Source: Coniferiporia sulphurascens (Eukaryota; Basidiomycota; Agaricomycetes; Hymenochaetales; Hymenochaetaceae). Taken from it: a stretch of 64,000 nucleotides of DNA. The notes beneath the pieces are model-generated. The model searched no databases. It saw only the letters and a program-made list of their open reading frames with translations, and was not told the DNA's origin. Location: assembly GCA_002794785.1 (NCBI GenBank), contig NBBA01000005.1, positions 62,001 to 126,000 on the forward strand, given 5' to 3'. Position 1 is the first letter of the stretch; each line of letters opens with the position of its first letter. A program made the position numbers and the translations under genes. This document shows, in pieces, positions 22,092-34,239 of the stretch.

Positions 22092-24707
22092 TCACCCCGT
22101 CACGGTGCGCCTATCAGCATCAGCGACGATCCCTCGCAACGCACCCCTAAACGCCTCCACATCAAACGCGAACCCAGGATCACCTACACCCGCACACCGC
22201 TCCAATAACTTCTCCACATCCAGGCCTTTCCTCTCGCCCATCGTATTCGTATTCGTATTAGCATTCGTGCCCAATCGAGGTTCCGAACTCGAGTCGTTCG
22301 CAGTTTCGTTGGAACTTGCGTTAGCATCGACGCTGACGCCCTGTCCCTGCCCCTGCCCCTGCTGCACAGCGAACGACCCGCACCGCGCAGGTGTCCCCAA
22401 TTTCCTCCGCAACGCCGCCCTATCCCCGTCCCCATCGCCCTCCACGTCCGAATCGGCCTTCCATCGCATCCCCGCCCCCAGTCCCGGTCTGCGTGCGCCC
22501 GAAGGCGTGGGTACCACACCAGAATCGGGTAAACCCGAACCGGCAAGCCACGTGCGCACAGCCGGGTGCTCCGGTGTAGGCTGACACCCGCACGCATGGT
22601 ACATCTCCAGCTGCTTCAAGAACGACTTTGTCGGGTTAAACAGCGGCAGCGCTGAAAGTCGTCGTGTCGTGTAAGCAAAATTCAAATCAATAAAAATAAG
22701 ATAAAGAGCGCACGCACCTTCTTCGATAAAGTTGTACGCTTGCAGCGGCGTTAGGCCCTGTGCAGACATGACATACGCACACACTACTGCGCACGCCCGC
22801 GACTCCGTCGTGCAGTGGATCAATACATGTTTGCGCTGGTTGGCATAATCCAGACTCGAGTTCATGCCAAAACCCCCAGCATCACCGGCAGCAGCCCGTC
22901 GAATAAACGAGACGCCTTCATTCAGGCGGAACAGCAGGTCCGCAGGTGACGTACCCGGAACCTCAAGGTGGTAGTGCTCGACACGCGCAAGAGCGAGGAA
23001 CGTCGGTTCCTCCTCCTCCTCCTCGGCGTCGTCGTCGGAAGCCTCGGAAGAAGCCTCCGAGCGCAATTTGGATGGCGTGAAGCAGGGAAGCAACACGCAC
23101 GACGTCGCGGCCGTCGATGTCGACGGTCCGGTCGACGAAGATAGATGGGAGGCAAACGAGAAGGACGATGACCGTGATGATGGCGTGCTGGAGAACGCTG
23201 AGCGTACGTCCGAACCGGAATCGGAGCTCGATGCAGAGAGGACTGGAGAATGGACCGACGCGGGTGGTCTGCGGAATGGTCTGAGCGCGGGAGATGCTGC
23301 GGGTGAGGGTGGTAAAACAGGCATCGACGAAGGCGAAATCGTGAGGAAGTGCGTCGCCTCGACTTCACTCAGGAGACTGGCAGCCTCAGTTGGGTCAGTC
23401 GGGAAATCACTGCAGACAAAGAACGCATTCAGAATAGATAGAGCATACAAAATTCGATCTCAAAGCTCACTCAGTGATGGACAACGAGACATTCTCCGTA
23501 TTGGCAAGTTTTATCTCGACAACGTCGTCCACCCTCGCGAGGTACCTCCTCGCCTCGTGATTACGTCTGCGCCACCAGGCCGCGTGCGCTGGGTGTGAGC
23601 GAACGGGACCACGGTGATTCTCAAAATAGCCGCAATCAGCAAAGACAGCGAGTTGTCGCCGAAAGCCATAATTAGGGTGCGCCTGGGCTCGTCCTGCACG
23701 GGTGCGATTAACACGTCAACAGAGGCCGAGAGAGACGAAACAAACAGATAGTGCACGCACGTCGCTTTACGAACAGGAGCGCAGCACCGGGAGTCATCCC
23801 TCTCGTCGCCATCACTAGACCCGAGATGTTCCTACAAATTAACATTTGTCTACAACGCGTAGCGCAGAAATGAAAACTCACAGTACGCGCATACTACGGT
23901 CGCCGAACGCGAAATTCCCATGACGCAATGCACGAGAACCTTGGGCTTCTCAATGGAAGCAAGGTCAGGCGGCAAGTCCTCCTCGTCCCCGCCTGTGACC
24001 CCCCCAGCCCCCGTAGCCCGCCGTCCTCGCGGCGCATCGAGGGCGTCGCGGATGAACGCAACTGCAGAAGGGAGGTGAGAGAGGATGTCCTCACATTCAG
24101 AGTCCTGCACGGGTATACACCGGTGCACGGGCCGCGCAACCGTAGCCGTAGCGCGACCGCTCGACGTCGCCGACTCTTCTGGATAGTCCGGGCAGACGGA
24201 GAGGACGTGCGTGATCCCGAGCTCAGGATGCTTGTCGAGCGTCGTCGCTGACGCTAAACTAGATGACGGGAGTTCAATTAGCCAATCAGCTCATGAAAGG
24301 GCTTGTTGATAGCAACGTACTTTCCAATGAAGAGGTTGTCCAGCACCGCAGTGATATCGGGCGCGGCCGTCGACACCGCGCGCGTTGTCGCATTCGTAGT
24401 CGTAGTCGTAGTCGTAGTCGTAGTCGTAGTCGTAGTCGTAGTCGTAGTCGTAGTCGTGAGCGGAGACGGCGAGCTCGAGCTCAGGGGAGGGGTAATGGTA
24501 CGGAAGAAAGAGGCTCGGGCGTCTTTTTTGTTCAAAAGGCGCGCGCGTGTCGGACGGACGAATGAATTGATGGCGCGGGCTTTTTCACTATTTTTGGGAC
24601 GATCTTCCGCTAGTGGTCGTCAAAGGACTCGTCTCAATAGTTTTTACAAGACACCCCAATTAAATACTAGGAATCGAATTCTTACTAGCCCACCGATGCT
24701 CCCCCAT
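22092..24707 (-). CDS. Tandem dual-specificity protein phosphatase-like protein
   Basis: Two DSP-type domains in one chain. Exons (minus) 24686-24707, 24321-24609, 23882-24258, 23761-23814, 23471-23693, 22718-23409, 22092-22651; 2217 nt, 738 residues. First domain, about residues 90-270: ITAVLDNLFIGN, ITHVLSVCPDYP, then HCVMGISRSATVVCAY (catalytic Cys near 216) and the PNYGFRRQL helix. A Ser-rich and acidic insert (about 340-470) precedes a second domain with HCTTESRACAVVCAY and NFIEE-ALPLFNPTKSFLKQL. There the Cys-to-Arg loop is one residue shorter (C-X4-R), so this domain may be inactive. A 21-Thr run (about 59-79) is encoded by a hexanucleotide repeat. The first exon (ATG at 24707) is the least certain: exon 2 has no in-frame ATG, and this 22-nt exon restores phase across a canonical intron. 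Substrate unknown. Confidence 0.8.
24394..24456. repeat. (GTAGTC)n hexanucleotide microsatellite within coding sequence
   Basis: About ten units of a six-base repeat, read on the minus strand as alternating ACT/ACG codons for the polythreonine run of the phosphatase gene. Length change in steps of two threonines would keep frame. Confidence 0.9.
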
Positions 24708-26094
24708 CCTCAGCATCGTATCAGACCGGGGCGCACTTTGTGCCGGGAGTTTTCTGCTGTAACCCCAATGTACACGTACTTGGCCTGACATATCTGCTTA
24801 TAGTCATTTTCGGATTTTTCCGTTTAATTTATGGACTCGATTCGGCAAAGCGAGCTTACATCAAAGGGGTTCCACAGAGGGCAGAAAACTAATGCGATCC
24901 TTCTCGCAGGCCGGCTGACTCTTGGTGTAGCACTTAAGCACCCTAATGCAGATAAACTTGAATCACGAGTACCCCGTCTCGTGTCGGCCCAAGCAAAAGG
25001 AAGGATTGATACTGATCATCTGTATTCAGTAGTACATATTTGCATGAATGATGGGACCCGCCGACAAGTGCATCCACCCGCATGCCGGTTTGCCGAGAAG
25101 AGCCACCTTGCTTTTGGTGTGCCGGTGATCTTTTGCGGCTTCTCCCGTGATGACACTATGGGCCGGGCAATATTAATGTGGACGAGCGTTGACGAGATGA
25201 GTATTACATAAAAATACTGTAAGTCGAGGGTGCATATAGCTCGTTCTGCCGCCATTTTTCGTTACAAACTTTATTGTCGTTCTACATTCCCAAAAAGCCG
25301 ACAGGAAACGATCCGCGCAGACCAGCGATGATCGGCTATAGGAGGGAGAGACACATTAATATTACAGGGCCTATGTAATTCAAGCAGTAGTCCGGCAGAG
25401 AAGTCGGAACACACGTCTCGGGCAACAAAACCTGCTTTGATCGAACCGCGCGATGAAAAGGCATCCATCGGAAGAACGAAATGGTTCTGACCGACCCGAG
25501 GCACCCGTCCGTAGTGCCGAGACGCCCCATGCGTATGGAGAGCAGCGCGAGGATCGACTGTGGCTCACACGACGAGGCCGCACTCGCCGACAGGAAAGGA
25601 CAGATCTGAGGCCGACATGGGAGTTTGAGAAAAACACCGCGAAAAAAAATGCGTGAAGCAGCCCTAAGGCCAAAGCAGGTGATCGGTGATCCTGTTGATC
25701 CACGCGGCCATCTCGTGGCGTCTATTCGCTCCAAGCCTGCATCGCAGAGCCTAGGGCTAAGACAACTTGAATTGAACCGTTTTCTCTTAGCCCCGCCTGG
25801 AAGTGGGCGAAAAAGATGAGATCGTACGACTCGCAGAGAGCGCATAAACGGTGCAAAATCGCCGTGGACGGAAGAGAGTTGCAGCTGAAAGCCGCGTGGC
25901 GTCACGTTAGGGCGTCGGGTCGGGTCGAGCGTGACAGGCACACTGCGCAGATCCGGCGATCATTCGGACTTGCCAAGCGCCTTGCGCATGCTCGCTTCCG
26001 AACCGGTCATGCCTGCTCCCTATATATTTCCCCGCATTCCCTGCTATTTTTTTCACCTCCATCCCCCCTGTCCCCCCTCTCCCTCCGCACCGCC
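24708..26094. other. Intergenic between divergent phosphatase and lectin genes
   Basis: 1.4 kb. An ATG-initiated 126-codon plus-strand frame (24831-25211) and a GTG-initiated 201-codon minus-strand frame (25336-25941) occur, but neither shows a motif or splice support. The right end is the lectin promoter, with TATATAT at about 26021. Confidence 0.45.
26021..26027 (+). promoter_or_regulatory. TATA box of the lectin gene
   Basis: TATATAT 68 bp before the ATG, followed by a CT-rich stretch running to the start, a typical layout for a strongly expressed fungal secreted protein. Confidence 0.5.
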
Positions 26095-27397
26095 ATGATC
26101 TCCACCAAGTTCCTCCTCCTCTCCCTCTCCGTCGCCGCCATCGGTGTCGGCGCACAGACGCCCTCCTACCTCTCTCCCGTCCTCCTCGAGCCAGGCAACG
26201 ACGCCGGCATGTGCCTTACCGCCGCCAACAACACCAACGGCGCCCCCGTCTCCATCCAGCCCTGCACCGGCGCGCAGAGCCAGCAGTGGACGTTCCAGGG
26301 TGGTTCTGTCAAGCTTTACGATAACGCAAAGTGCCTTGATGTCACTAATGGTGCGGATGTCGATGGGACGAAGCTCCAGATTTGGGATTGTACTGCGAAT
26401 GATGCGAATCAGCAGTTTTACTATACGACTGACTATAGGTACGCGTCGATCCCCTGCGCCGGTCTCCCACCCCGTATTTACCGTCTTACAGGCTCGCATG
26501 GACGAACATGGGCAAATGCGTCGACCTCACCGGCGGCTCCCTCTCCACAGGGAACCCAATCCAAGTCTGGTCCTGCACAAGCAACAACGCAAACCAAGTC
26601 TGGAACGCAGGGTACCACATCTCCGCGCTGCCCTACCAATCCGAGAGCGGGCAAACGGGGTACAACAGCTGCGGGCTCGGAACGTCGCAGGGCTCGATGT
26701 GCCAGACCGTCTGGCTCAACGACGTCGATGATTTCTGCCTCTGGACGCCCCCGAGCGTCGGCACTATTGGCGATACGGAGCGCGAGGAGGTCGCGTGGTG
26801 CACGAAGAGCGGGCGCGGGGCGCGGACTATTCCTGATGGCACGCTGCAGGGCGTGCATTTTGTGAAGACGCCGGATTACGTACAGGTTACTGGCGTTGGC
26901 GACTTTACGAAGATCAACATCGCGGCGGGAGACGAGGGCGGAGAGGCAAGTCCAGCCCCCACTCCCACTTCTCCTCACTCCTCCAACTACTAACCCCTCC
27001 CTTCCCCCCCCCTAACCAGCTGGACCCCCACGGCGCAGACGGGAACGGCAACCCAATCGGCGGGCTCGTCTACGGCAGCACCTTCGGCTCGGACCAGCAA
27101 TACCACGAATGGACCTCCTTCATCAGCGCCTCCGAGTTCTGCTTCCGCGCCTGCACAGGTCCCCTCGCCGCCAAGACCTGCAACCACATCTACGACGTCA
27201 TGGGCTGCTTCTGGAACATGCCCGCCAACTACGACGCCGGTGTGTTCGAGAGCTGCGCGGGCGAGGATGATCTGCCGATGGGCGTGTATGGGGCGTCGAC
27301 GTGGTTCCAGGGTGTTAGCCCCACGCCGTCGGCGCATCCTGCTGCTAGCTCCAGCGATTGTAGGACTGTTCCTACTGTTAGCGTTGGCCCGCTTTGA
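26095..27397 (+). CDS. Secreted ricin B-type lectin with C-terminal glycoprotein domain
   Basis: Secreted carbohydrate-binding protein. Exons 26095-26438, 26492-26945, 27020-27397; 1176 nt, 391 residues. A signal peptide (MISTKFLLLSLSVAAIGVGA) precedes a ricin-B/CBM13 beta-trefoil, about residues 30-180, with the QxW repeats QSQQWTF, NQQFYY and NQVWNAG and the KCLDVTNG and KCVDLTGG strands. The C-terminal part (about 270-370: GSTFGSDQQYHEWTSFISAS, EFCFRAC, CNHIYDVMGCFWNMP) matches a cysteine-rich domain I recall from basidiomycete 'macrofage activating glycoproteins'. The second intron uses a GC donor (GAG|GCAAGT) with a normal AG acceptor; reading through instead gives early stops. ATG context is good. 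Ligand unknown. Confidence 0.88.
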
Positions 27398-28429
27398 GGG
27401 CATCGCTGGCTCTAATCCCCGGCCAACGGACCTTTTCCTTTTCCAAAAGACTTTTCACGGACCAAATATTAAACCCATCTTCGATTTCGATCTCTTTTCT
27501 ACTTACGTAGCTCACGCACGGACACGAACACTTCTTTTCTACTTTCCCCGGCCTCAGACCTGACTATCACGTTCTAATCGCTTTTTTTGCTCACGCACAC
27601 CGAACTAGCGTAGTAATCCCCCGTTCGAAAAACACTCAGACATTACTTACTTACTTATTTACTCACTGTACCCACTTACCTACAGTACATTCCCGGCGAA
27701 AACTAACTCCGTACCACATAATGTAAATATACGTAGTACCCATCCCGCCGTAACCCCCCGTAAAGACATAGTCAGAAATGGTAGCACGCTGCACGCACGT
27801 CCAAATAAAATTCATAAGAGAAGGATGTTCTGTAGCCAGAGGACACAAATCTCAAGGGATAGTATCAAATTTCGAAAACCATCCATATAACGTCCTCGCC
27901 CTCGCCTGCCCCGAGAGAGAGAGAGATAGAGAAAATTAAAAAGTATACAGACTAACCGCTAAACAAGAAGACGAAAGGGGCTACAAGGCAAATACGATAG
28001 TTCGAGTCCCGGTTTGGGAGAGGGGGGGGGGAGTGGGTAAGGTAAGGTGAAGGGTATGGATGGAGGTGGAGGTGTGAGGGAGCGAGGGACAAGAGGGCAA
28101 AAGAGTAAGAGAGCAAGAGAACAACGTCCATAGGCTAGCAATAGGACGAAAGAAACAAATAATGCGAAAACGAAGAACAGACCAGAAAAAAAAAAACGTT
28201 GATCGAAGTGCGATTTGCGATAAATATAAATGCGATATGGTTAAACGTTAGACTTGGCGCGCGAAACTGGCAGGCGCGACAGTTCTATAATACTAGTATG
28301 AGTATGCATGCTTAGAGTACGAACGAAACGCGGACATTTGTGCGCGAGGCGATGGGGGTTTGGGGTTCTATTTTCTAGATGGAGAACAGACGATCGAGTC
28401 GCACTGGGCTGGGGAGGAGGGGGAAGCTG
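27398..28429. other. Convergent 3' flanks of lectin and transporter genes
   Basis: 1 kb of low-complexity, partly GA-rich sequence, including an 11-base G run near 28022. A TTCGAGTCCC word near 28003 looks like a tRNA B box, but no cloverleaf can be folded around it. Confidence 0.45.
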
Positions 28430-29866
28430 TCACGAGCCAGACGTCCGCCGCCGCTGTTTCTCCCGGTACTCGACGCTGGCGTACCACGCGCCACCGACAA
28501 GCGTCAACGCGATCCCTAACCCGTTCACGGGTGTGATGGTAAGGTCGAACAGAAACACCGCGATCAGAATCGTCAACACCTGCTTCACGTTCGCTGCACC
28601 CGCCGAACCAAACCAAACCAAATTATGAAATTAACAATAGCACGTCAGCGGTTCCGTACGTAAAGTAGTTGAGAAACGCGCAGAAAGAAAAATAAACGCA
28701 CCAGCGACCGTGATGCTCAGCGCCCCAACCTTCTTGTTCGCAGTGAAGCTCACTACATTGAGCGCGAACGCGAGCAGGCCGTTCGCTAGGAGTGCGAGCG
28801 CGCGGCCCGGGGTCATATCCCTTGCAGACGCCGCGCGTACGCGCTCGAGCTCGCCCGCTGCAGCCGCAGCCGCAACGCACAGGATGAACGCGAGAGGGGA
28901 CATGCGCGAGAGGAGGTCGAGCGGATGAAGCTGTAGGCGCGCGCGTTGCCTTGCGGGTAGCGGGGCACCCGACGAAGGCGCGCGGTGGTGCATCCCCACT
29001 GCGCCCGTGCCGGCGCCGGCGCTCGTGCTCGTGCTTAACTGCGGTGATTGAAGGACGTTGGTGAAGACCGTTTTGAGCGCGGCGAGAAACGTGCCAAAGA
29101 GCGTGAGGAGGAGGCCCCAGGTTGTGAAGTAGTAGTCGCCGAATGTGCTGTGGCAGGGAATATGTTTGTTAGATAAGCAGGTGGGCGGAGTGTACGGAAG
29201 GGACACTTACGCGAACCCGACGCCTGCTATCACCGGGAGGAGGGATATCATTTTCTTCGCGCTGTAACGCGTGTTTAGGAACGCGAATGATACAGCCATC
29301 ACGAAGATGGGCGTTGCAGCCCGCACAACTTGATGGAACTGGGCGTGCCGTGGTGCGCCTGGTAAGACAGAGTCCACGAACACTCAGCGAAGCTTGCCAC
29401 TCACCGGGACGGTTACCAGACCGAGACTCAAGTTGCTCACGGCGATGTTCACCGTGTACAGCACGCTGAACGCTGCGAGCACCACGTTCTCGCCTAGCGA
29501 GAGCTGCCGTGGCTCAAAGACGCCCCGCTCCATCAGGATGTACCCGCCGATGCTCCCGCAGAGGGCATGTAGGGCGGTGAGTGTATACGGGAACGGGAAG
29601 CGAACGAGCACGAATTTGTTGTAGAGCGTTAGACTGAGGTTGGAGAGGAAGTAGAGCGCAAGCCAGGAGAGCTGCGAGCCAGACGCTATCGTTACGGACG
29701 ACGGTAGGCGCAGTTGCTTCATCTGCCTGATTGGGCTAGATAAGTCCTGCATGAGCGGAATCTCGTCGGGGTCGTCCCGCCCGTTTTCCGGCGTCGACGT
29801 TGAGGTAAATGGGAGTGTCGTCGGGGACCACGATGCGAACACGTCGCGGAAGCCACCTTGTCGCAT
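28430..29866 (-). CDS. Triose-phosphate/nucleotide-sugar transporter family protein (DMT superfamily)
   Basis: Multi-span Golgi/ER-type solute transporter of the TPT family (SLC35-like). Exons (minus) 29405-29866, 29211-29338, 28702-29147, 28430-28593; 1200 nt, 399 residues. Key stretches: LALYFLSNLSLTLYNKFVL, FPYTLTALHALCG, NIAVSNLSLGLVTVP, FHQVVRAATPIFVMAVS, and a TFGDYYFTTWGLLLTLFGTF helix, then NVVSFTANKKVGALSITVAG and ANVKQVLTILIAVFLF, with a late GGAWYASVEYREKQ. These match the TPT domain through the whole length. The start at 29866 is the first true ATG in the frame; the frame upstream opens with TTG only. A polar loop of about 60 residues (GAGTGAVGMHHRAPSSG...) separates helices in the middle. 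Substrate cannot be told from sequence alone. Confidence 0.9.
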
Positions 29867-32767
29867 TAGATGGATTCCTTTGTCGTTAATTAAGCAGCGG
29901 GTGTATCTGTGCAACTTTGCTTGTCAGAGAGTAGATTGTGTGTGCGTTAAGGTACGTACAATTACATTCGAAGATTTAAATCGGTGGACGGCGCCGAGAT
30001 CGAGAGGGAGGGAGAGCAAAGACACACACGGGCACACGGGCGGCGACTTGAAGCCTTCCGTGGCCGTCACGCTCACTCGGCTACGCGCTGACTAGCCATA
30101 TTCCGGCACCCTGAATCCCAATCACAAACCACGCGTAACAAATGAACAAGCCCATCCAGCAAAGTGAAAAAACCTCCCGCAAGTAAGTGGGGGCGCCAAC
30201 ATCAGCATCGCCTAGCATGAAACCATCGTTCTGTGGAGGCGGCGGCAGTAGCAGCAGCACTGTGCGCAGTGTAGAGAATACCCATATACATCCTAGCGCA
30301 AAAGCGATGGCGACTGGTGAGGGAAAAACTGACGACGAACACTGGCACGCCGCTGATATAGGGAAATCCGTTCGGGCCCTTCCTCGATTCTACGGCTCAG
30401 GCTTTGACGGAAATACAGCGCATCAACGATCCCCCGCCGTCGCACAAGGTGGGAATGCCATAAGCTACCAAAAGACCATACGCGTCCTGTCTTTCTGGCC
30501 AAGCAAGGCATACCGAGGTTTATAAATGCGCGTTTGTCCACATGCTTCGGGCCTCGAACACACTGGTCCTTTCACACGTCGCGACCTCCGACGGTATGGG
30601 TCTTCGAATATCTGCTTATGGCCTTGGTGCCTCTCTCCATCAAGTCCCCACCCACGGTCAAGTCATACTATTATTGGTGTTGATCCTGACGAGAGTGGGC
30701 AGTTACCTCTAAAGCTCTAGTGATGGTCTGTCTACGGACTCCGCTTGCTCGGTCTATTTTCGTTTCGCAGGCGGATAGGACAAGGAAATGGACAAGGTAG
30801 CTAAAATCCCATATTTAAGCGGTTCGATATCATCCTCGGTACTCCGCGTTCGTTCACTGTACCATCAAAACTCTTAAAAGATTCACCACCGGTAGTCTCA
30901 TCCTTCACTCCGGAACTTCCGAGCTGCACTTCCAGATCCTTGTCCTTCTACAAGACACAGGGGAACTCGTCCTCCGGATGCTCCCCCATGGTACAGGGTT
31001 TTTACGCGGACACAGTATGCTATAGCTTCCAGTACGAAAGCCACACATCAGACCCTACGGCTCGTGGATAGTCACTGAAGTGTTGGGCCCAAATTTACTT
31101 TTTCCTTGTCTGGGACACCCAAACCGCTAACGACGCCGGAGGCTCTAAATCACCGGGATTTCAGGCTCAATAAAGCGCTGTGCTAATGGCGAACTGGTGT
31201 GCTGCGGTATACATGTATCAAAGGACTGTTATACGTTATTCGGGAAAGTCTGCTGCGACGATTCGTACAACACGTTCTTCAAAGTCTGTCCGCCAGCGCA
31301 ACTGAAGAAAGGACTTCCGAATAAAGAGGGAACCTATTTTACTCATCGGGGCTAACAAAAAAAACCGAGGGCCAGAGCCTGTTCTTGCTCTATCTCAAAT
31401 TAGCGATAGCTACGGCTGCCTTTCTACTGTATATACCGCATTGAGATGGGCTTTTAAGAGCTCCTATTAGACGAGCATAACTCACTACCGCATCATTACT
31501 TACCCCTATCACGTCTTGCCACGCTATCCTTTCCTAGACCTCTCCAGGCTTAGATAAATAAGTAGGTATGTCCGACAATCTCGTAATTTGACCGCTACGC
31601 AGAACGTTAGTCCTTCAACATCATGATAAGGATCTACCTAAATACCCGCACACGCGCAGGTCTGGTTGATTCCCTACCAGATCTCGTTTCCTCCCTTCCC
31701 TCTTGAAAATTATACGTATAGAATTCAGTAATCACCGGAGCTTCACAGCTCTAGGTATTTCGTCCAAGTCGGACTTGGGACATACTGGAACTATAATCTT
31801 TCGCGGAAATGATCATGTCACGCTAAATAAACAGTGGAACGGAGCAGACACGATGACAGGAATATTGAGTCTTTCTTCTCTTTTTCTCCTATTAATTGAA
31901 AGCCGGAAACAAGTATATCTACACAGCCTGACGTCGCCTCCTCCCAGAGCTTCAGTTCATCTTCAGGAAAGCAGCCCGGGCCACGGCCGGTTGTTAAAGT
32001 CAAGATCACCTACAGTACTACTCCATAAGTTAGCAATCGCAGGTATGACGACGCACTTTCATTTTCTTTATCATCGAGTCCGGTATGTACTGTACTTGCG
32101 CTATAGGAAGTCCCCGATCGCCCAATCGTCCAGAGAGAAATACTGGTATAACGTCTCGGACACGCGAAGCAAAGTGTTATTCACCGTCTCTCGGCCTCGT
32201 AGCGACCATAAGCATTAATGATGTCCCGAAAGAAAGAAAGAAAAACAGGTAAAACAACGTTCTGAATATCCCAAATAACACATTATCATCCCTTAAACAG
32301 GACAGAATTGAACAAAACAACGGATACGTAAGAAAAGTAGAGAGGAGGAAAGGGAACCAGTACCACGTAGTCCGAAAACAATAAAAGTACGCCGCAAACA
32401 AACAACATAACAACATAGGGAAAAGGAAAGTAAGAGAGAAAGGAAAAAGAAGTAAATAGGCTACAACAAACAGCGTATGTATGTGTGTGATGGTAATAAG
32501 ACAGGGTGCAGGGCCCACATGACAGATGGTGTCGCATATGTGTTTGCGCGATCACGGTCGCGGTGGCCGAGGGGGATTATGCCGGAGGAGCCCAGGACTC
32601 GAAGCCTCGGCAGTTTTGGTGTAGCATATAGTGCAGTAGGGCGGTGTGGGTGTGGGTGTGTGTAAGTGGTGCAGTTGAGCCGGGGCGTGTGGGTTGTGCA
32701 GTCATAATAAAGGAAGAAGGAAAAAAGGAAAAAGAGAGAAGTCATGGAGAGGCGTTTTTTCGCATTC
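29867..32767. other. 2.9-kb tract without recognisable genes
   Basis: Upstream of the transporter and 3' of the hydrolase gene. No frame carries a family motif, and no transposon ends or tandem repeats were seen. Ga/Gaa-rich short repeats lie at 32220-32460. Confidence 0.4.
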
Positions 32768-34239
32768 TTATGGCGTGGGCGGGAGGAGGAAGTTGACGAC
32801 GGCGTCCACGACGATATCGGGGTGCGATACGGTCAAATCGTGTGGACCACCCTCAACAGTGAGCAGGGTGGACTTAGGTACGAGCTCTTGTATGTGCGCT
32901 GCATAGCGATACGGCACCGTCATGTCGTCGGTTCCCTAAAGCGACGGCTAACGGTTAGCGAAAGACAACATAAGGACCAGTGAAATCACGGACCCATATG
33001 AGCAACAGATCTTTCTCGAGCGAGGCGAGCGTTGCGAACGACGAGCGTAGGCCGCGCAGGGGCCCATCACGTAAAGAAGAGGCTATCGCGTAGTTGTATC
33101 CTGGCAGATATGCAGATTGGATTTGCACGATCTGCACAGCGCAATTAAATATACGTAGACATGACATTAGCAATTTAGATTCTGCGCTCACTTCGCGCAA
33201 GGGACTGGGCGAAACATCGCCGGTACCCAATTTTTGCACTAGGAGCTAAAAGAAACGGTTAAAGGGTTAAGTGGCGTGATGTTGATTGCTTCGAACCTGA
33301 ACTTACGCGGAAGGGTGTACTCGACGTGATGTACTGCACTACAGGCGATGACATGACTTTGCTCGTGCGAGACAGATCGGACGCCTGGGATGATCATAGG
33401 TCAATTCGACACTGAGCTTGGGCGGGCACGTGCACGCACCTCCAATAGTCCAGTCGACGCGATAAGAACAATCTTGCCCGTTGTGAGATGAGGGAAATTC
33501 GCAGCGAACGCCGTCGCGATCCCTCCTCCCTGTAGTACCGCCACGTATGAGTTCGGGGGTCAACCGATAAGGCAATAGTTCAGGGCGTACCATGGAAAGT
33601 GCGGCAATGTGGGCCTCATTCCAACGCACGTGCTGCATTAAGAGGGCTAGCTGCGTGGTATACAGGCCCGCGTTGTAGGGCATGCATGGCGCGTCGGAGT
33701 ATCCTCGACCATACAGATCTATATCCACGACGTTTAAAAGGGGAAATTATAATAGAAGCGCGTTGCGGGCCGCACCGTAGACCAAGACGCGGAACCCCTT
33801 CGCGGCCAGCTGGGGCGCGACGTCCTTCCAGATGATCGCGGGTACGGAAAGACCGTGTATCAAGACGACCTGTGGACGAGTCAGGATAATGGGCAAAGGT
33901 GATCGCATCTGTTCTTACCTTCTCGCCATGCTCAGGGCCAAAGACCCAGTACCGGACCTTTAAATGCAGTCGGTCATCATACCGCTCACGCGATTGCACG
34001 ACAAAAACACTCACACGTCCGAAGGGGAAGCTGACGTATTCCCCGCCATCGTAGATATCCTCTGGATATATCCGCCACGAGCGGGAGTTGTTTGGGAGAG
34101 AGGCGAGTGAGGGGTAGACTGCCACGGGTACCGGCGGGAGAGGGAAGGATGCGAGAAAGCCGAGGAGGAGGAGGAGCGAGGGGAGAGCGATGAGGGAGAG
34201 CGAGATATACTTTGCGCCGTCAGCAGGCATCTTCACCAT
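32768..34239 (-). CDS. Membrane-anchored alpha/beta hydrolase
   Basis: Alpha/beta-hydrolase-fold enzyme with an N-terminal membrane anchor. Eight exons (minus): 33919-34239, 33776-33869, 33591-33718, 33440-33529, 33307-33384, 33192-33245, 32994-33131, 32768-32935; 1071 nt, 356 residues. A hydrophobic helix occupies about residues 12-34. The oxyanion segment VVLIHGLSVPAIIWKDVAPQL, DLYGRGYSDAP, the nucleophile elbow ALSMGGG (Ser codon ends exon 3), the acid in LLLIWGTDD and the base in EGGPHDLT give a complete triad in the usual order. The elbow starts with Ala rather than Gly, which is tolerated in the fold. Basidiomycete relatives are generally annotated only as alpha/beta hydrolases. Substrate unknown. 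Confidence 0.9.

Noticed and set aside
24831..25211. 126-codon ATG frame on the plus strand
   Set aside because: No motif, no splice context and no sign of conservation; possible but unsupported.
25336..25941. 201-codon minus-strand frame
   Set aside because: Begins with GTG, has no motif and overlaps the lectin promoter region.
27940..28020. tRNA-like B box near 28003
   Set aside because: No acceptor, D- or anticodon stem can be formed around it.
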